Below, one piece after another: positions 19,883-30,337 of a DNA stretch of 64,000 nucleotides. The stretch is from assembly GCA_947502595.1 (NCBI GenBank), contig CANNAM010000001.1, positions 248,001 to 312,000 on the forward strand. The letters run 5' to 3'. Position numbers and translations under genes: made by a program. The DNA is from an uncultured Marinicella sp. (GTDB lineage: Bacteria > Pseudomonadota > Gammaproteobacteria > Xanthomonadales > Marinicellaceae). A model generated the notes under the pieces. It had not been told where the DNA came from. It searched no databases and saw only the letters and a program-made list of their open reading frames with translations. The first letter of the stretch is position 1. Every line of letters begins with the position of its first letter.

Positions 19883-22759
19883 ATGACGCAATTTAAGAAA
19901 TCGCTGCTATCATTGGCTTCCTTGCTGGCTTTGTCAGCCTGCGCGCCGCCCCAGCAGCTTAAAAACTCAAGCCAACCCATCGAAGCTGAATCAGACTCCA
20001 GGGTGTTTACACAACCGTATGATCTTCGCGAACTGGATAATGGCTTAAAAGTCATGGTGGTAAAAACTGACTACCCAGGCGTGGTGTCGTTACAAATACC
20101 GGTGCAAACGGGTTCAAGAAATGAAGTGGAGCCAGGCAAGTCAGGTTTTGCACATTTTTTTGAACACATGATGTTTCGTGGCACAGACAACTACTCTCAA
20201 GAGCAGTATGGTGCCATGTTAAAAGAAGTTGGGGCTGATCAAAATGCTTACACCACTGACGATTACACCAACTACCACGTGACTTTCATCAATGAAGATT
20301 TAGAGCGCATGTTGATGTTAGAAGCTGACCGCTTCAAAAACCTTAAGTATTCAGAGGCACAATTTAAAACTGAAGCCTTGGCAGTTAAAGGCGAGTATTT
20401 GAAAAACAGTGCCAGCCCGTTCAGTAAATTATTTGAAACGGTCAGAAAAAATGCATTCAAACACCACACTTACCGGCATACAACCATGGGCTTTTTGGAA
20501 GACATTGAAGCAATGCCTGATCAAATGGACTATTCTTTAAAGTTCTTTGATCGTTGGTACCGTCCTGAAAAAGCCGCTGTGATTGTGGTCGGTGATGTTG
20601 ATGTTGAACAAACTCACGCCATGGTTAAGCAATATTTCGGTGATTGGCAACGTGGTGATTACCATGTTGATATTCCTGTAGAGCCACCGGCCAAAGGTAC
20701 CCAGTCACATCACATTAAGTGGGAATCTGAAACTTTACCGATGTTGGGTTTGGTGTTCAGAGGAGCTTCGGCAGACCCTACAGTTAAAGACAAAGCTGCC
20801 ATTGATATGCTGGGCCAAGTTTATTTTGGTCGTAATTCTGATGTGTACCAAGATTTAGTGGTTTCTAGACAACTGGCAGACTCTTTGTTTTTCTACACAC
20901 CAGACAGCAAGGACCCAGGTTTGATCTACATTTTGGCGCGCTTAACCAATGAAGATAATTATGCTGCTGTACAACAAGCGATGTTGGATACCATTGTTAA
21001 AGCCCGCTCAAACACAGCAGATGAAAGTAAACTGGCTGATATCAAATCAGCTGCACGGTACAGTTTTGCCAACTCTTTGGATAACTCTGAAGCAATCGGT
21101 GACATGTTGGCATCAGTGGTGCAATACAACCGTGATCCAGAGTTCATCAATCAACAGTACGCGCAATTAGATGCAATTACCGCAGCCGACATCAAGTGGG
21201 CAGCAAATAAATATTTGGTTGATGATGGTCGCATCATGGTGACATTGGCCCAAGCTGATTCAATCGACACAATCAACAATGATTTCAGTCTGGCTGAGCA
21301 AGTGGCTGCCGCCAGTCAACCCAAAGTGGCACAGTACCAAGTCACTGACATGAGCAACTCCAGTGACATTGTAGATGTGAACTTTCTATTCAACACTGGT
21401 TCGGCACAAGACCCTGCTGGTAAGAAAGGTTTGGCGGCATTGACTGCTTCCATGTTAACCAACGGGGGTTCGGCGACTAAATCAATCAAAGACATTCAAC
21501 AAGAGATGTTGCCTATGGCAGCTTATTTTTCTTCGCAAGTGGACAAAGAAATGATTGCCTTGTCTGGTCGTGTGCACCGGGAAAAAGCTGAACAATGGTT
21601 GGACTTGGTGTTAGAGAGTTTACTCAACCCAGGGTTTCGTGAAGATGATTTCAAACGTTTGAAAACCCAGCAAATTAACAACATCCAAACTGACTTGAAA
21701 CAAAACAATGACGAAGAATTGGGTAAAGAAGTTTTGTATCAAAAAATCTACCCTAACCACCCATATGAATCGCTGAATTTAGGCCATGTGTCTGACTTAG
21801 AAAACATTACGTTAGATGATGTTAAGGCGTTTTATGCTGAACAGTTGACCCAGTCTAATTTAAATCTAGGCATCACTGGCAGTTTAGCGGCTGAACAAAA
21901 ACAGCACATGTTCGAGCGCATCACCAATGAACTAAATCCAAGTGGTGCAAGCAAAGTAGCCATCGAAGCTGCGCCTGAATTTTCAGGTCGGCATGTAACC
22001 ATCGTAGAAAAACAAACCATGCCAACTGCAGTGTCGTTTGGTTTTCCAATTGAAGTCAATCGTTCTCATCCAGACTGGGTCGCTTTGTGGTTGGTGCGTT
22101 CGTTCTTAGGCGAACACCGAAATTCAAACTCATTTTTGTACCAACGCATCCGCGAAGCACGTGGCATGAACTATGGTGACTATGCTTATATTGAATACTT
22201 TCCTGCAGGCATGTACCGAACCCAACCGGCAGCCAATTTGGGGCGTTCTGAGCAAATTTTCCAAGTGTGGTTGCGACCATTGCGCAGCAATGCCGATGCA
22301 CATTTTGCCACCAGAACAGCCATGTATGAGTTAGAGAAACTGATAGGAAATGGGCTGACTGAAGAACAGTTCAGCGCCACCAAAGCTTTTTTGAGTAAGT
22401 ACGCAGGTTTGTTGCTCAAAGGTCAGGATCGTGTTTTGGGCTACCGCATGGACAGTGATTTTTACGGCACTGAGGGCTTTGTTGAACTGGTCAAAAATGG
22501 CCTCAACGAACTGACTTTGGCGCAAGTAAATGCCGTGATTAAAAAGCATTTACAAACCGATGACATAAAGTTTGTCTTCATCACCAGTGACGGTGCTGAC
22601 ATGCAAGACCGATTGGTCAATGACACTTCGTCACCGATGACCTATAACTCAGAAAAACCAGCCAGTTTGATGGCTGAAGATGTCATCATTCAAGATTATA
22701 AGCTGCACTTAAAATCAAGTCACACTGCAGTTGTAAGTATTGAAGATGTGTTTAAGTAA
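19883..22759 (+). CDS. M16 family metallopeptidase, lipoprotein signal, two-domain
   Basis: 958 aa; lipobox LALSAC, HFFEHMMFRGT (HxxEH) with downstream E residues; second inactive-like M16 domain. Confidence 0.92.
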   Translation: MTQFKKSLLSLASLLALSACAPPQQLKNSSQPIEAESDSRVFTQPYDLRELDNGLKVMVVKTDYPGVVSLQIPVQTGSRNEVEPGKSGFAHFFEHMMFRGTDNYSQEQYGAMLKEVGADQNAYTTDDYTNYHVTFINEDLERMLMLEADRFKNLKYSEAQFKTEALAVKGEYLKNSASPFSKLFETVRKNAFKHHTYRHTTMGFLEDIEAMPDQMDYSLKFFDRWYRPEKAAVIVVGDVDVEQTHAMVKQYFGDWQRGDYHVDIPVEPPAKGTQSHHIKWESETLPMLGLVFRGASADPTVKDKAAIDMLGQVYFGRNSDVYQDLVVSRQLADSLFFYTPDSKDPGLIYILARLTNEDNYAAVQQAMLDTIVKARSNTADESKLADIKSAARYSFANSLDNSEAIGDMLASVVQYNRDPEFINQQYAQLDAITAADIKWAANKYLVDDGRIMVTLAQADSIDTINNDFSLAEQVAAASQPKVAQYQVTDMSNSSDIVDVNFLFNTGSAQDPAGKKGLAALTASMLTNGGSATKSIKDIQQEMLPMAAYFSSQVDKEMIALSGRVHREKAEQWLDLVLESLLNPGFREDDFKRLKTQQINNIQTDLKQNNDEELGKEVLYQKIYPNHPYESLNLGHVSDLENITLDDVKAFYAEQLTQSNLNLGITGSLAAEQKQHMFERITNELNPSGASKVAIEAAPEFSGRHVTIVEKQTMPTAVSFGFPIEVNRSHPDWVALWLVRSFLGEHRNSNSFLYQRIREARGMNYGDYAYIEYFPAGMYRTQPAANLGRSEQIFQVWLRPLRSNADAHFATRTAMYELEKLIGNGLTEEQFSATKAFLSKYAGLLLKGQDRVLGYRMDSDFYGTEGFVELVKNGLNELTLAQVNAVIKKHLQTDDIKFVFITSDGADMQDRLVNDTSSPMTYNSEKPASLMAEDVIIQDYKLHLKSSHTAVVSIEDVFK

Positions 22760-22782
22760 ATAAGACAACCTTTGATTGTAAG

Positions 22783-22848
22783 CCCTGGATTATCTAGCCA
22801 GGGTTTAACTGTAAAAGCCAAGCTTTCGAGTTTGGCTTTTTTTTGCCA
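22783..22848 (+). terminator. Tandem hairpins with T-tract downstream of the M16 peptidase gene
   Basis: CCCTGG..CCAGGG hairpin, then AAAGCCAA-gctttcgag-TTTGGCTTTTTTTT. Confidence 0.8.
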
Positions 22849-22976
22849 GCAGGGTTGGATAAAGCTGAGGTTGCTGTAAATAAACCAAGCAAACTTTGCT
22901 GGTAAGCCTGGTGAGTAGCAGGGTACAAGCAATGGGGCATTGCAAGTTTATGAGCAATTCCTGGGAAACAGGTCAA

Positions 22977-23010
22977 GAAAAACCCAGCCAGTTATTTAAC
23001 TGTCTGGGTT
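22977..23010 (-). terminator. Intrinsic terminator for the OmpA-family gene
   Basis: On the minus strand AACCCAG-a-CAGTTA-aa-TAACTG-g-CTGGGTTTTTC. Confidence 0.75.
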
Positions 23011-23035
23011 GTGTTGATCAATATGAGCGTTCGAG

Positions 23036-23677
23036 TTACTGTTGAATCGCGGTGATGTAAAGCTCTACACGTCGATTTTGACTGCGTCCATATTCGGTGT
23101 TGTTGTCGGCTATGGGCTGTGACTCACCCAGTCCCAATGGTGATAAACGGTTGCCAGGAATGCCTTGAGCAGCAAGGTAATCAGCAACACTGTAAGCGCG
23201 TTTATAGCTCAACTCGCGGTTGTAGTCGTCTCTGCCAACCGAGTCAGTATGACCAATCACATCTAAATTGGTGTCTTTGTATTTGTACAGCACCTTGGCC
23301 ACTGAGTTTAAGCTTGGGTAGAAACTGCTTTTTATGTCGTATTCAGCGGTGTTGAAAGTGATGTTGCTGGGCATGATTAATTGTATTTGGTCACCTTCGC
23401 GAACCACTTGCACGCCAGTGCCTTGTAACTCTTCACGCAGCTCAGCTTCTTGGTGGTCCATGTATGCGCCAACCCCTGCACCAATGGCGGCACAACCGGC
23501 TGCTGCATTGCGGGCACTTTCTGAATTCCTGGTGGCGCCGATTAAACCACAAACAATCGCACCTGCAGCGCCGTATTTAACACTTTTGCGTACTTTTTGT
23601 TCACCTGTATAAGGATCAGACGTGGTACATGCGGCCAAAATAAATACTGACAGTATAGGAATCGTAATTTTTTTCAT
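23036..23677 (-). CDS. OmpA family lipoprotein (glycine-zipper + peptidoglycan-binding domain)
   Basis: 213 aa; lipobox ILAAC, Gly-zipper region, VIGHTDSVGRDDYNRELSYKRAYSVADYL...NRRVELYI. Confidence 0.92.
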   Translation of the reverse strand: MKKITIPILSVFILAACTTSDPYTGEQKVRKSVKYGAAGAIVCGLIGATRNSESARNAAAGCAAIGAGVGAYMDHQEAELREELQGTGVQVVREGDQIQLIMPSNITFNTAEYDIKSSFYPSLNSVAKVLYKYKDTNLDVIGHTDSVGRDDYNRELSYKRAYSVADYLAAQGIPGNRLSPLGLGESQPIADNNTEYGRSQNRRVELYITAIQQ

Positions 23678-23778
23678 GGTTGATTTATATCCTGTTAAAA
23701 GACTTTAATGATACACACTAATGGCTTAATAAAATGTGAATGATTGCTGATTATTATCTCGTGAACAACAAAAGCAGT

Positions 23779-23805
23779 TAAAAAAAGGGGCAATGCCCCT
23801 TTTTA
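23779..23805. terminator. Intrinsic terminator (bidirectional) downstream of 23828-24583
   Basis: AAAAAAAGGGGcaatgCCCCTTTTTAAA. Confidence 0.75.
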
Positions 23806-23827
23806 AAGTGCTTGATATATAACTGAA

Positions 23828-24583
23828 CTACTGTTTGTCTTTGTGCATTGATAATGCTTTGTCATGACGCCAAATGGTGTAGTCGGATGAGCTGAATGAA
23901 CTGTTGAAGTCTTTGAACATTTCGTCGGCCTTTTTTTCAGATTTCAGGTGTTTTTTAGCAAATTGATAAAAGTTTTCTTGCAAAGGTGCCATGTCAGCGT
24001 AGTTTTTAAAAGGAGTTGCCAGCATCACCCGTTGAGAACCACCAACAGGGGATGACCATGACCAATTACGTGGCCAGTTATTTTCTTTGGCCATTGTGCT
24101 CATAGCAGCAATGGCGGCATTGGCTTGCGCACCTTTACCTGGTTTAACTTGCCACATAGTTACACCCACAAAATTGGCCTCTACATTTTCATCCCAGTGG
24201 CTGTTGTCCATATCAATTTCACCGAAATTATGCATATAGGATGCCACATGTGGGTGGACTGTTTCACTGAAGTGTTCGCCAAGGTGTTCTTTGCTCCATG
24301 CTCGGTAGCTGTCTTGTTCTGCCCATGGTTGGCAACACGATCGAACCACATAACGATTCAGGTCATTGCCTGTCACTGGCACATAGGTGTCCCACTGTCT
24401 GGTGTCGCCTTTTTCTGCCCGGTAAGCCAGATGGGCTTTCAGTGCGGTTTCAAGCTGATCAGCGTGACCAGCTTTGGGCACCATAGTCCAGCTGTCTGAT
24501 ATGACTTGAGGCGGTTGGTCTTCTGCCACACACAAGGCAGGAATTAGGATTAACGTGAATAGAACTGAATAAAATTTATTCAT
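23828..24583 (-). CDS. Hypothetical secreted protein with apparent internal duplication
   Basis: Preferred start Met20 of ORF 23828..24640; signal MNKFYSVLFTLILIPALCVA. Confidence 0.65.
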   Translation of the reverse strand: MNKFYSVLFTLILIPALCVAEDQPPQVISDSWTMVPKAGHADQLETALKAHLAYRAEKGDTRQWDTYVPVTGNDLNRYVVRSCCQPWAEQDSYRAWSKEHLGEHFSETVHPHVASYMHNFGEIDMDNSHWDENVEANFVGVTMWQVKPGKGAQANAAIAAMSTMAKENNWPRNWSWSSPVGGSQRVMLATPFKNYADMAPLQENFYQFAKKHLKSEKKADEMFKDFNSSFSSSDYTIWRHDKALSMHKDKQ

Positions 24584-24887
24584 TTGATTTCCCCTGATAT
24601 ATTTTGCCAGTTGAATCAATAGATGCTGACTATAATTCAAATGACAGTTATAGGGTCGACGTAAAATAACTATAAAGCAACATAATTGGTGTGTCTATGA
24701 ATAAGGTATTTAGTTGATGTTTTGGTCGAAATCACAAGAGTTTAGGGCTGAATCACCCCAGCTTTAGGTTTTAATGCAGCCTATACAGGTGCAATTAACT
24801 GGTCTTATGCTGTAAACAAGTCAGGCTGCAGGGCATAGTTCGGTCGGCAATGGTTAGTAATTGTTTAAAGTGTTTTTTGCTGTGGCT

Positions 24888-25637
24888 TTACATTTGGTCT
24901 GAACTGATTCTCGGTTTACTGGTGATCTTCATCAGTTTCCGGATTTCGTACAGCATCACACCTTGGGTGTAGGTCAGGTAATAGAATTTTTGAAACATAT
25001 CGGCTTCTTGGGTTAAGGTGCTGGCATATTTTAGTTGGTGTTGATCACGAGAGATACCGGTCCAATCTGTGACATTGATTCGCGCATTGGGATCATTAAA
25101 CTGAATATGTTTAACCAGCTCTGAATCAATTTCGAAATCTAAATCTAAAGGGTAACGTAATGCATATTCGCCGGTATCGGTTAATAATATTTGTAGTTGG
25201 CAATAAGGTTTAAAGCCATGGTACTCACCTTCGTTTTTGGATTTTTTTAAAAACACCAAAAAGCGCTCACCTTCGCCAGCGCGATCGGGGTAATAGCAGT
25301 TATGTGGCGCAAAACCTTTGCTGCTGACTACCAGTAAATCATTTTTATTCACCCCTTTGTAGGGTACATGCACATTCAAGAAGGCCTGACCTTTGGCGTT
25401 CAACTCTCGGGTTTGTTGGTAGTCAACATTCACTACTTGCGCGACTGCAATCACATCGGCCCATTCAGCCACTGCGGCAAAGGAGTCGAATTTAACCGGT
25501 ACAATATCAGTGTAATCGAATTGATAGTCTTGATTGGCCTCAGGCAATAAACCGTCGACACTGTGTTGTGCCTGGCTGTCAGGTGACCACCACAAAGCGT
25601 GACAGAGAAGGGTGAAAATGAGCAGTATTTTATTCAT
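24888..25637 (-). CDS. Hypothetical secreted protein
   Basis: 249 aa, signal MNKILLIFTLLCHALWWSPDSQA; start is 4 nt downstream of the psd stop. Confidence 0.65.
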   Translation of the reverse strand: MNKILLIFTLLCHALWWSPDSQAQHSVDGLLPEANQDYQFDYTDIVPVKFDSFAAVAEWADVIAVAQVVNVDYQQTRELNAKGQAFLNVHVPYKGVNKNDLLVVSSKGFAPHNCYYPDRAGEGERFLVFLKKSKNEGEYHGFKPYCQLQILLTDTGEYALRYPLDLDFEIDSELVKHIQFNDPNARINVTDWTGISRDQHQLKYASTLTQEADMFQKFYYLTYTQGVMLYEIRKLMKITSKPRISSDQM

Positions 25638-25641
25638 GGTG

Positions 25642-26508
25642 TTATTGACCTTTTTCTGGAGTAATAATTCCCTCTAAAGTGCCGATTCTTTGTCCCAGTT
25701 TCAATTCTGAGCCAGCTTTTAATTCTGCATTGAAAGTAACCGCATTTTTTGGAAACAACAAAATCACCGTTGAACCCATATTGAATCGACCCATTTCTTG
25801 CCCTTTTTTATATTGGCTTTGACCTTGGACCAAAATGTCAGTGACTTGATTAGCGTACGGTGGTGTAATGACGCCGTTACTGATGGTCTCGATACTGGAA
25901 ACCAGTATGGCGCCAACATACACATAGGCAATGTGACCGGCTGGGGTATGCAAATGATTGACCAACCGTTCATTGCGTGCAAATAACCGGGGTATTTTTT
26001 GTGTGGTCCAATCAGCAACGCTGAACAACCTGCCTGGGATGTGACGCATTGATTTGATTTGACAGTCCAATGGCGCATGTAAACGGTGGTAGTCTTTGGG
26101 CGAGAGGTAGATAGTAATGAATTGTCCATTGAGAAAATCTTCAGTCATTTCAGTCGCCAGCAGCTCTTTGATGGTGTAATGGTGGCCTTTGGCTTGCAAG
26201 ATTGCATCATGATCAATTTTTCCCAGTTGCGAGATCACACCATCCACTGGTGACACCAGGCTGTTGGCGGTTTGATCGATAGGCCGAGCAGATGGTTTCA
26301 ATGCGCGGGTAAAGAAGGCGTTGAAATGGGGGTAGTCATCGTAGTTTTTAGATACCGCTTCTGCTGTATTGATGTTGAACTTTTTAATCATCAAATTCAG
26401 CGTTATGTGCTTAATGGGTTTAAAACGAATGCGCATCAAGCCATACATCATTCTTGATAACAAGCGGTGCGGTAAAATATATTGCAACAGCAAAGCCAGG
26501 GTTTTCAT
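25642..26508 (-). CDS. psd: Phosphatidylserine decarboxylase proenzyme
   Basis: 288 aa; FNAFFTRALKP, SPVDG, LSPKDYHRLHAPL, RFNMGSTVILLFP (GST self-cleavage site). Confidence 0.96.
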   Translation of the reverse strand: MKTLALLLQYILPHRLLSRMMYGLMRIRFKPIKHITLNLMIKKFNINTAEAVSKNYDDYPHFNAFFTRALKPSARPIDQTANSLVSPVDGVISQLGKIDHDAILQAKGHHYTIKELLATEMTEDFLNGQFITIYLSPKDYHRLHAPLDCQIKSMRHIPGRLFSVADWTTQKIPRLFARNERLVNHLHTPAGHIAYVYVGAILVSSIETISNGVITPPYANQVTDILVQGQSQYKKGQEMGRFNMGSTVILLFPKNAVTFNAELKAGSELKLGQRIGTLEGIITPEKGQ

Positions 26509-27128
26509 AATGCTTCCATAAATTGGGCCAAATCATCGGCTATCAAACGACTGTCATGTGGTGCTGGAAATAAGCCGATCCGCTCTCCTGCCGGGTTGAG
26601 TAGGAACAAAGCTGAAGCGTGGTCCACATCGTAAATCAGGTCACCTTCTTCATGCGCAGCCACTTTGTAAGCAACGCCTAATTGTGATGTCAGTGAAAGT
26701 ATGTTGGGAGCATCACCGGTTAAAGCATGAAACTCAGGATTGAAGTAGTTAATGTATTCTTTCAAGACAGCTGGGCTGTCCCGGTCAGGGTCGACTGAAA
26801 TAAATACAAACCGAGGACTGAGAAATTGTCGTTCGGCCAAATCTTTATCCACTTTTTGCAGGTCCAATAGGGTGGTGGGACAGATGTCAGGGCAGTGAGT
26901 GAAACCAAAGAACAGCACTGAATAGCTGCCTTTGAAGTCATCAGCAACCCAAGTTTCTGCATTTTGGTTGGTAAGCTGAAAGCCGGAAAATGATTTACCC
27001 TCTGGAAACAGTTTCAGTGCTTTGAAAGTTTTGTTGTGCAGTGAGTTTTCTGTAGTGCCGCCACAACTGAGTAGTGCCAAGCACAAGAACATGACCAGCC
27101 AGTGTGATTTATTTAAAAGATACGACAT
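26505..27128 (-). CDS. SCO family protein (SCO1/SenC, thioredoxin-like copper chaperone)
   Basis: 207 aa; FFGFTHCPDICPTTL (CxxxC), FISVDPDRDSP, DVDHASALFLLNPAG. Confidence 0.95.
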   Translation of the reverse strand: MSYLLNKSHWLVMFLCLALLSCGGTTENSLHNKTFKALKLFPEGKSFSGFQLTNQNAETWVADDFKGSYSVLFFGFTHCPDICPTTLLDLQKVDKDLAERQFLSPRFVFISVDPDRDSPAVLKEYINYFNPEFHALTGDAPNILSLTSQLGVAYKVAAHEEGDLIYDVDHASALFLLNPAGERIGLFPAPHDSRLIADDLAQFMEAL

Positions 27129-27200
27129 AATGCTGTTTTATCCATTGACCTGATTAATAAAAACAGGCATTGTATAACTTTTTGTCAGTTGGTGTAATAC

Positions 27201-28112
27201 GTGGCGACTTTGTTGCAAGATTTATTCAAACAATCAGTGGAGGTTTTATCTAACCAACAACTGTTTTACGGCCATGGTGTCGAGGTAGCAGAAGATGAGG
27301 TGGTGCTGTTGTTGATGCATGTACTGCAAATGGATTTTGCAACTTTAAACACCCAAGCAGATCATCCAGTCACTGAAGCACAAATTGAGTTGGCCAATCA
27401 CCTGATGGAACAGCGCATTCAACAACGCATGCCAATGGCTTATGTGGTGGGTTTTGCCATTTTTGCGGGTTTGCGTTTTAAAGTGGACCAGCGGGTGTTG
27501 ATACCACGCTCTCCTTTTGTGGAGTTGATTGATTTAGGTTTCCAGCCTTGGATGAATTTAAATCAACCCAGTAAAGTCATGGACTTGTGCTGTGGTTCAG
27601 GGTGTATTGGTTTGGCCATTGCGCATTATTTTACAGCTGCCCAAGTTGACCTTGTTGACCTCAGCGAGGCGGCACTCGAATTGGCGCTGGAAAATGCCAG
27701 GGATTTACAGTTGACAGAACAAGTGCGCACCATTCAATCGGATTTATTCAATGAGTTGGATGGTCCATATGATTTAATCGCGGCCAATCCACCTTATGTA
27801 GATGAGGGTGAGTACCAGGAATTGCCTGAAGAATTTAGCCATGAACCGAAGATGGCTTTGGTGAGTCAGAAAAATGGCATGGAATTGCCAGTTAAAATAT
27901 TGGCGCAAGCAGCTGACTACTTGGCTGATAACGGTTATTTGTTCCTGGAGGTTGGCTACAATGATGAAGTTTTGGCTGAAAGTTTGCCTGATGTACCGTT
28001 CGAATGGCTGGATTTCAGCCTAGGTGGGCAAGGAATTTGTGTTTTTAGTCGTCATGATTTGTTAAAGTACCGCACTGACTTTATGGAGTTTTTGCAAACC
28101 GATGTCACATAA
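27201..28112 (+). CDS. prmB: 50S ribosomal protein L3 N5-glutamine methyltransferase
   Basis: 303 aa; [16 protein letters not shown]...[35 protein letters not shown]; immediately upstream of aroC. Confidence 0.92.
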   Translation: MATLLQDLFKQSVEVLSNQQLFYGHGVEVAEDEVVLLLMHVLQMDFATLNTQADHPVTEAQIELANHLMEQRIQQRMPMAYVVGFAIFAGLRFKVDQRVLIPRSPFVELIDLGFQPWMNLNQPSKVMDLCCGSGCIGLAIAHYFTAAQVDLVDLSEAALELALENARDLQLTEQVRTIQSDLFNELDGPYDLIAANPPYVDEGEYQELPEEFSHEPKMALVSQKNGMELPVKILAQAADYLADNGYLFLEVGYNDEVLAESLPDVPFEWLDFSLGGQGICVFSRHDLLKYRTDFMEFLQTDVT

Positions 28113-29172
28113 CACATTTGGTAAAAATTTACGTTTCACTTCTTTTGGCGAATCGCATGGCAGTACCATTGGTTGTGTGCTTGATGGTTTTCCACCGGGT
28201 ATGGCAATTACGCCTGAAGAAATCAAGCAGCAGCTGATACGCCGTGCCACTGGCCAGTCGCGTCACACCTCGCAACGCAAGGAGCAAGATGATGTGCAAA
28301 TTGTGTCTGGTGTGTTTGAAGGTGTAACCACAGGCCACCCCATAGCGCTGATTATCGAAAACACCGATGCACGCAGCAAAGACTATACAGCCATTGCCAA
28401 ACAAATTCGTCCAGGACATGCTGACTTTTCCTACTGGAAAAAATACGGTGTTCGAGATTACCGTGGTGGCGGACGTTCTTCGGCACGCGAAACCACCATG
28501 CGGGTTGCCGCTGGCGCCTTAGCGCGCAAGTGGTTGCTGGAAAATTACCGCATAACCATCACGGCATGGTTGGCTCAATTGGGCGACATCAAGTTGGCCC
28601 CAGGGGATTTGTCTCGAATTGATGAAAGCCCATTTTTTACCGGTGAAATAGACCGGGTTCCTGAACTGGATCAGTACATGGACGCATTGAGAAAATCAGG
28701 AGATTCTGTGGGTGCTCGCATCAATGCCTGCGCCAGTCATGTGCCAGCTGGATTGGGCGAACCAGTGTATGGTAAGTTGGATGCAGAATTGGCATTGGCA
28801 ATGATGAGTATCAATGCCACCAAGGGGGTTGAAATTGGTGCTGGATTTGAGTCAGTGAATCAAAATGGATCGGTACACCGTGATGAAATCATAGCGGGTG
28901 AGTTTGCCAGCAACCATGCTGGTGGTATTTTGGCAGGTGTTTCAACTGGCCAGGACATCACTTTGAGTGTGGCTTTCAAGCCCACTTCCTCATTGCGAAT
29001 TCCGGGTCAAAGTATCGACACAGAAGGGCGTGCGATAGAAGTGGTGACCAAAGGTCGACATGATCCTTGTGTTGGCATTCGCGCCACGCCAATAGTTGAA
29101 GCCATGATGGCACTGGTGATCATGGATCATATCATGCGACATCAGGCGCAAACAGGTTCAAGCAATAAATAA
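28102..29172 (+). CDS. aroC: Chorismate synthase
   Basis: 356 aa; [47 protein letters not shown]. Confidence 0.98.
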   Translation: MSHNTFGKNLRFTSFGESHGSTIGCVLDGFPPGMAITPEEIKQQLIRRATGQSRHTSQRKEQDDVQIVSGVFEGVTTGHPIALIIENTDARSKDYTAIAKQIRPGHADFSYWKKYGVRDYRGGGRSSARETTMRVAAGALARKWLLENYRITITAWLAQLGDIKLAPGDLSRIDESPFFTGEIDRVPELDQYMDALRKSGDSVGARINACASHVPAGLGEPVYGKLDAELALAMMSINATKGVEIGAGFESVNQNGSVHRDEIIAGEFASNHAGGILAGVSTGQDITLSVAFKPTSSLRIPGQSIDTEGRAIEVVTKGRHDPCVGIRATPIVEAMMALVIMDHIMRHQAQTGSSNK

Positions 29173-29207
29173 AACCTTCAATAAAACAAGATTATTAGAT
29201 TACATAT

Positions 29208-30236
29208 ATGAATAAAAAATACAATGTTGCCGTGGTCGGCGCCACAGGCGCCGTCGGTAAAACCATACTGAGTATACTGGAAGAGAGGAAATTTCCAGTG
29301 GCTGAAATTTTCCCATTGGCCAGTGAACGCAGTGCTGGAGAAGTCATCGACTTCAACAACAAGCAGGTGAGAATTGGCAACTTGGCGGACTTTGATTTTG
29401 CCCGGGCTGACATTGCCTTGTTTTCTGCTGGTGCCAGTGTTTCTGCTGAATATGCACCCAAAGCGGCGAGTAAAAAGTGTGTGGTCATTGATAACACCTC
29501 GTACTTTAGAAATGAACAAGACGTGCCCTTGGTGGTTGCAGAAGTCAATCCTGAAGCCATACAAGATTACCAACAGACTTTTATCATTGCCAATCCTAAT
29601 TGTTCAACCATCCAAATGTTGGTTGCTCTGGCCCCCATTCATCAGCAAGTAGGTATTGAACGCATCAATGTGGCAACCTACCAATCTGTTTCTGGGGCAG
29701 GCAATAAAGGGGTGGATGAATTGGCGGAGCAAACTAAGTCTCTGTTGAATTTCAAACCGTTAAAAATCAATGCTTTTTCGCAGCAAATTGCATTTAATGT
29801 GATTCCTCATATAGATCAGTTTCAGGACAATGGCTACACCAAAGAGGAAATGAAAATGGTTTGGGAAACGCAAAAAATTCTTGGGGACAGGAGTATTTTA
29901 GTGAACCCTACTTGTGTCAGGGTGCCAGTATTTTATGGACATGCTGAAGCAGTTAATATTGAAACCAGAGAAAAAATTACCGCCGCAGAAGTTAAACAAT
30001 TAATGACTGATGCTGTAGGCGTTGAGCTGATGGATGAGCCAAGCTCGCTGAGCTACCCATCACCGGCGGTACATTGTGCAGGTAATGATCCAGTATATGT
30101 GGGCAGGATTCGAGAAGATATATCCTACGAAAAGGGCATAAACCTATGGATTGTAGCGGATAATATCCGTAAAGGAGCGGCTTTAAACAGTGTGCAAATT
30201 GCAGAAATTCTAGTAAATATACTGGATAAAGAGTAA
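29208..30236 (+). CDS. asd: Aspartate-semialdehyde dehydrogenase
   Basis: 342 aa; VAVVGATGAVG, NPNCSTIQM catalytic Cys, VRVPVFYGHAEAV. Confidence 0.97.
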   Translation: MNKKYNVAVVGATGAVGKTILSILEERKFPVAEIFPLASERSAGEVIDFNNKQVRIGNLADFDFARADIALFSAGASVSAEYAPKAASKKCVVIDNTSYFRNEQDVPLVVAEVNPEAIQDYQQTFIIANPNCSTIQMLVALAPIHQQVGIERINVATYQSVSGAGNKGVDELAEQTKSLLNFKPLKINAFSQQIAFNVIPHIDQFQDNGYTKEEMKMVWETQKILGDRSILVNPTCVRVPVFYGHAEAVNIETREKITAAEVKQLMTDAVGVELMDEPSSLSYPSPAVHCAGNDPVYVGRIREDISYEKGINLWIVADNIRKGAALNSVQIAEILVNILDKE

Positions 30237-30337
30237 GTTAGCTGACTTTTATTAGACAAATTCTTGGATTTTTAATGTAGAATTAGTTACCATCAATCAC
30301 AATAACTTAAAATAACTTAAAAAGCACTGGGTAAATT

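Noticed and set aside
25764-26129. 121-aa and other overlapping alternate-frame ORFs inside psd, ppsA, korA, accD and trpBA
   Set aside because: All lie inside well-supported conserved genes in other frames; no RBS or family features.
30301-30322. Short tandem AATAACTTAA-AATAACTTAA upstream of fimV
   Set aside because: Only two short AT-rich copies; consistent with chance in a promoter region.
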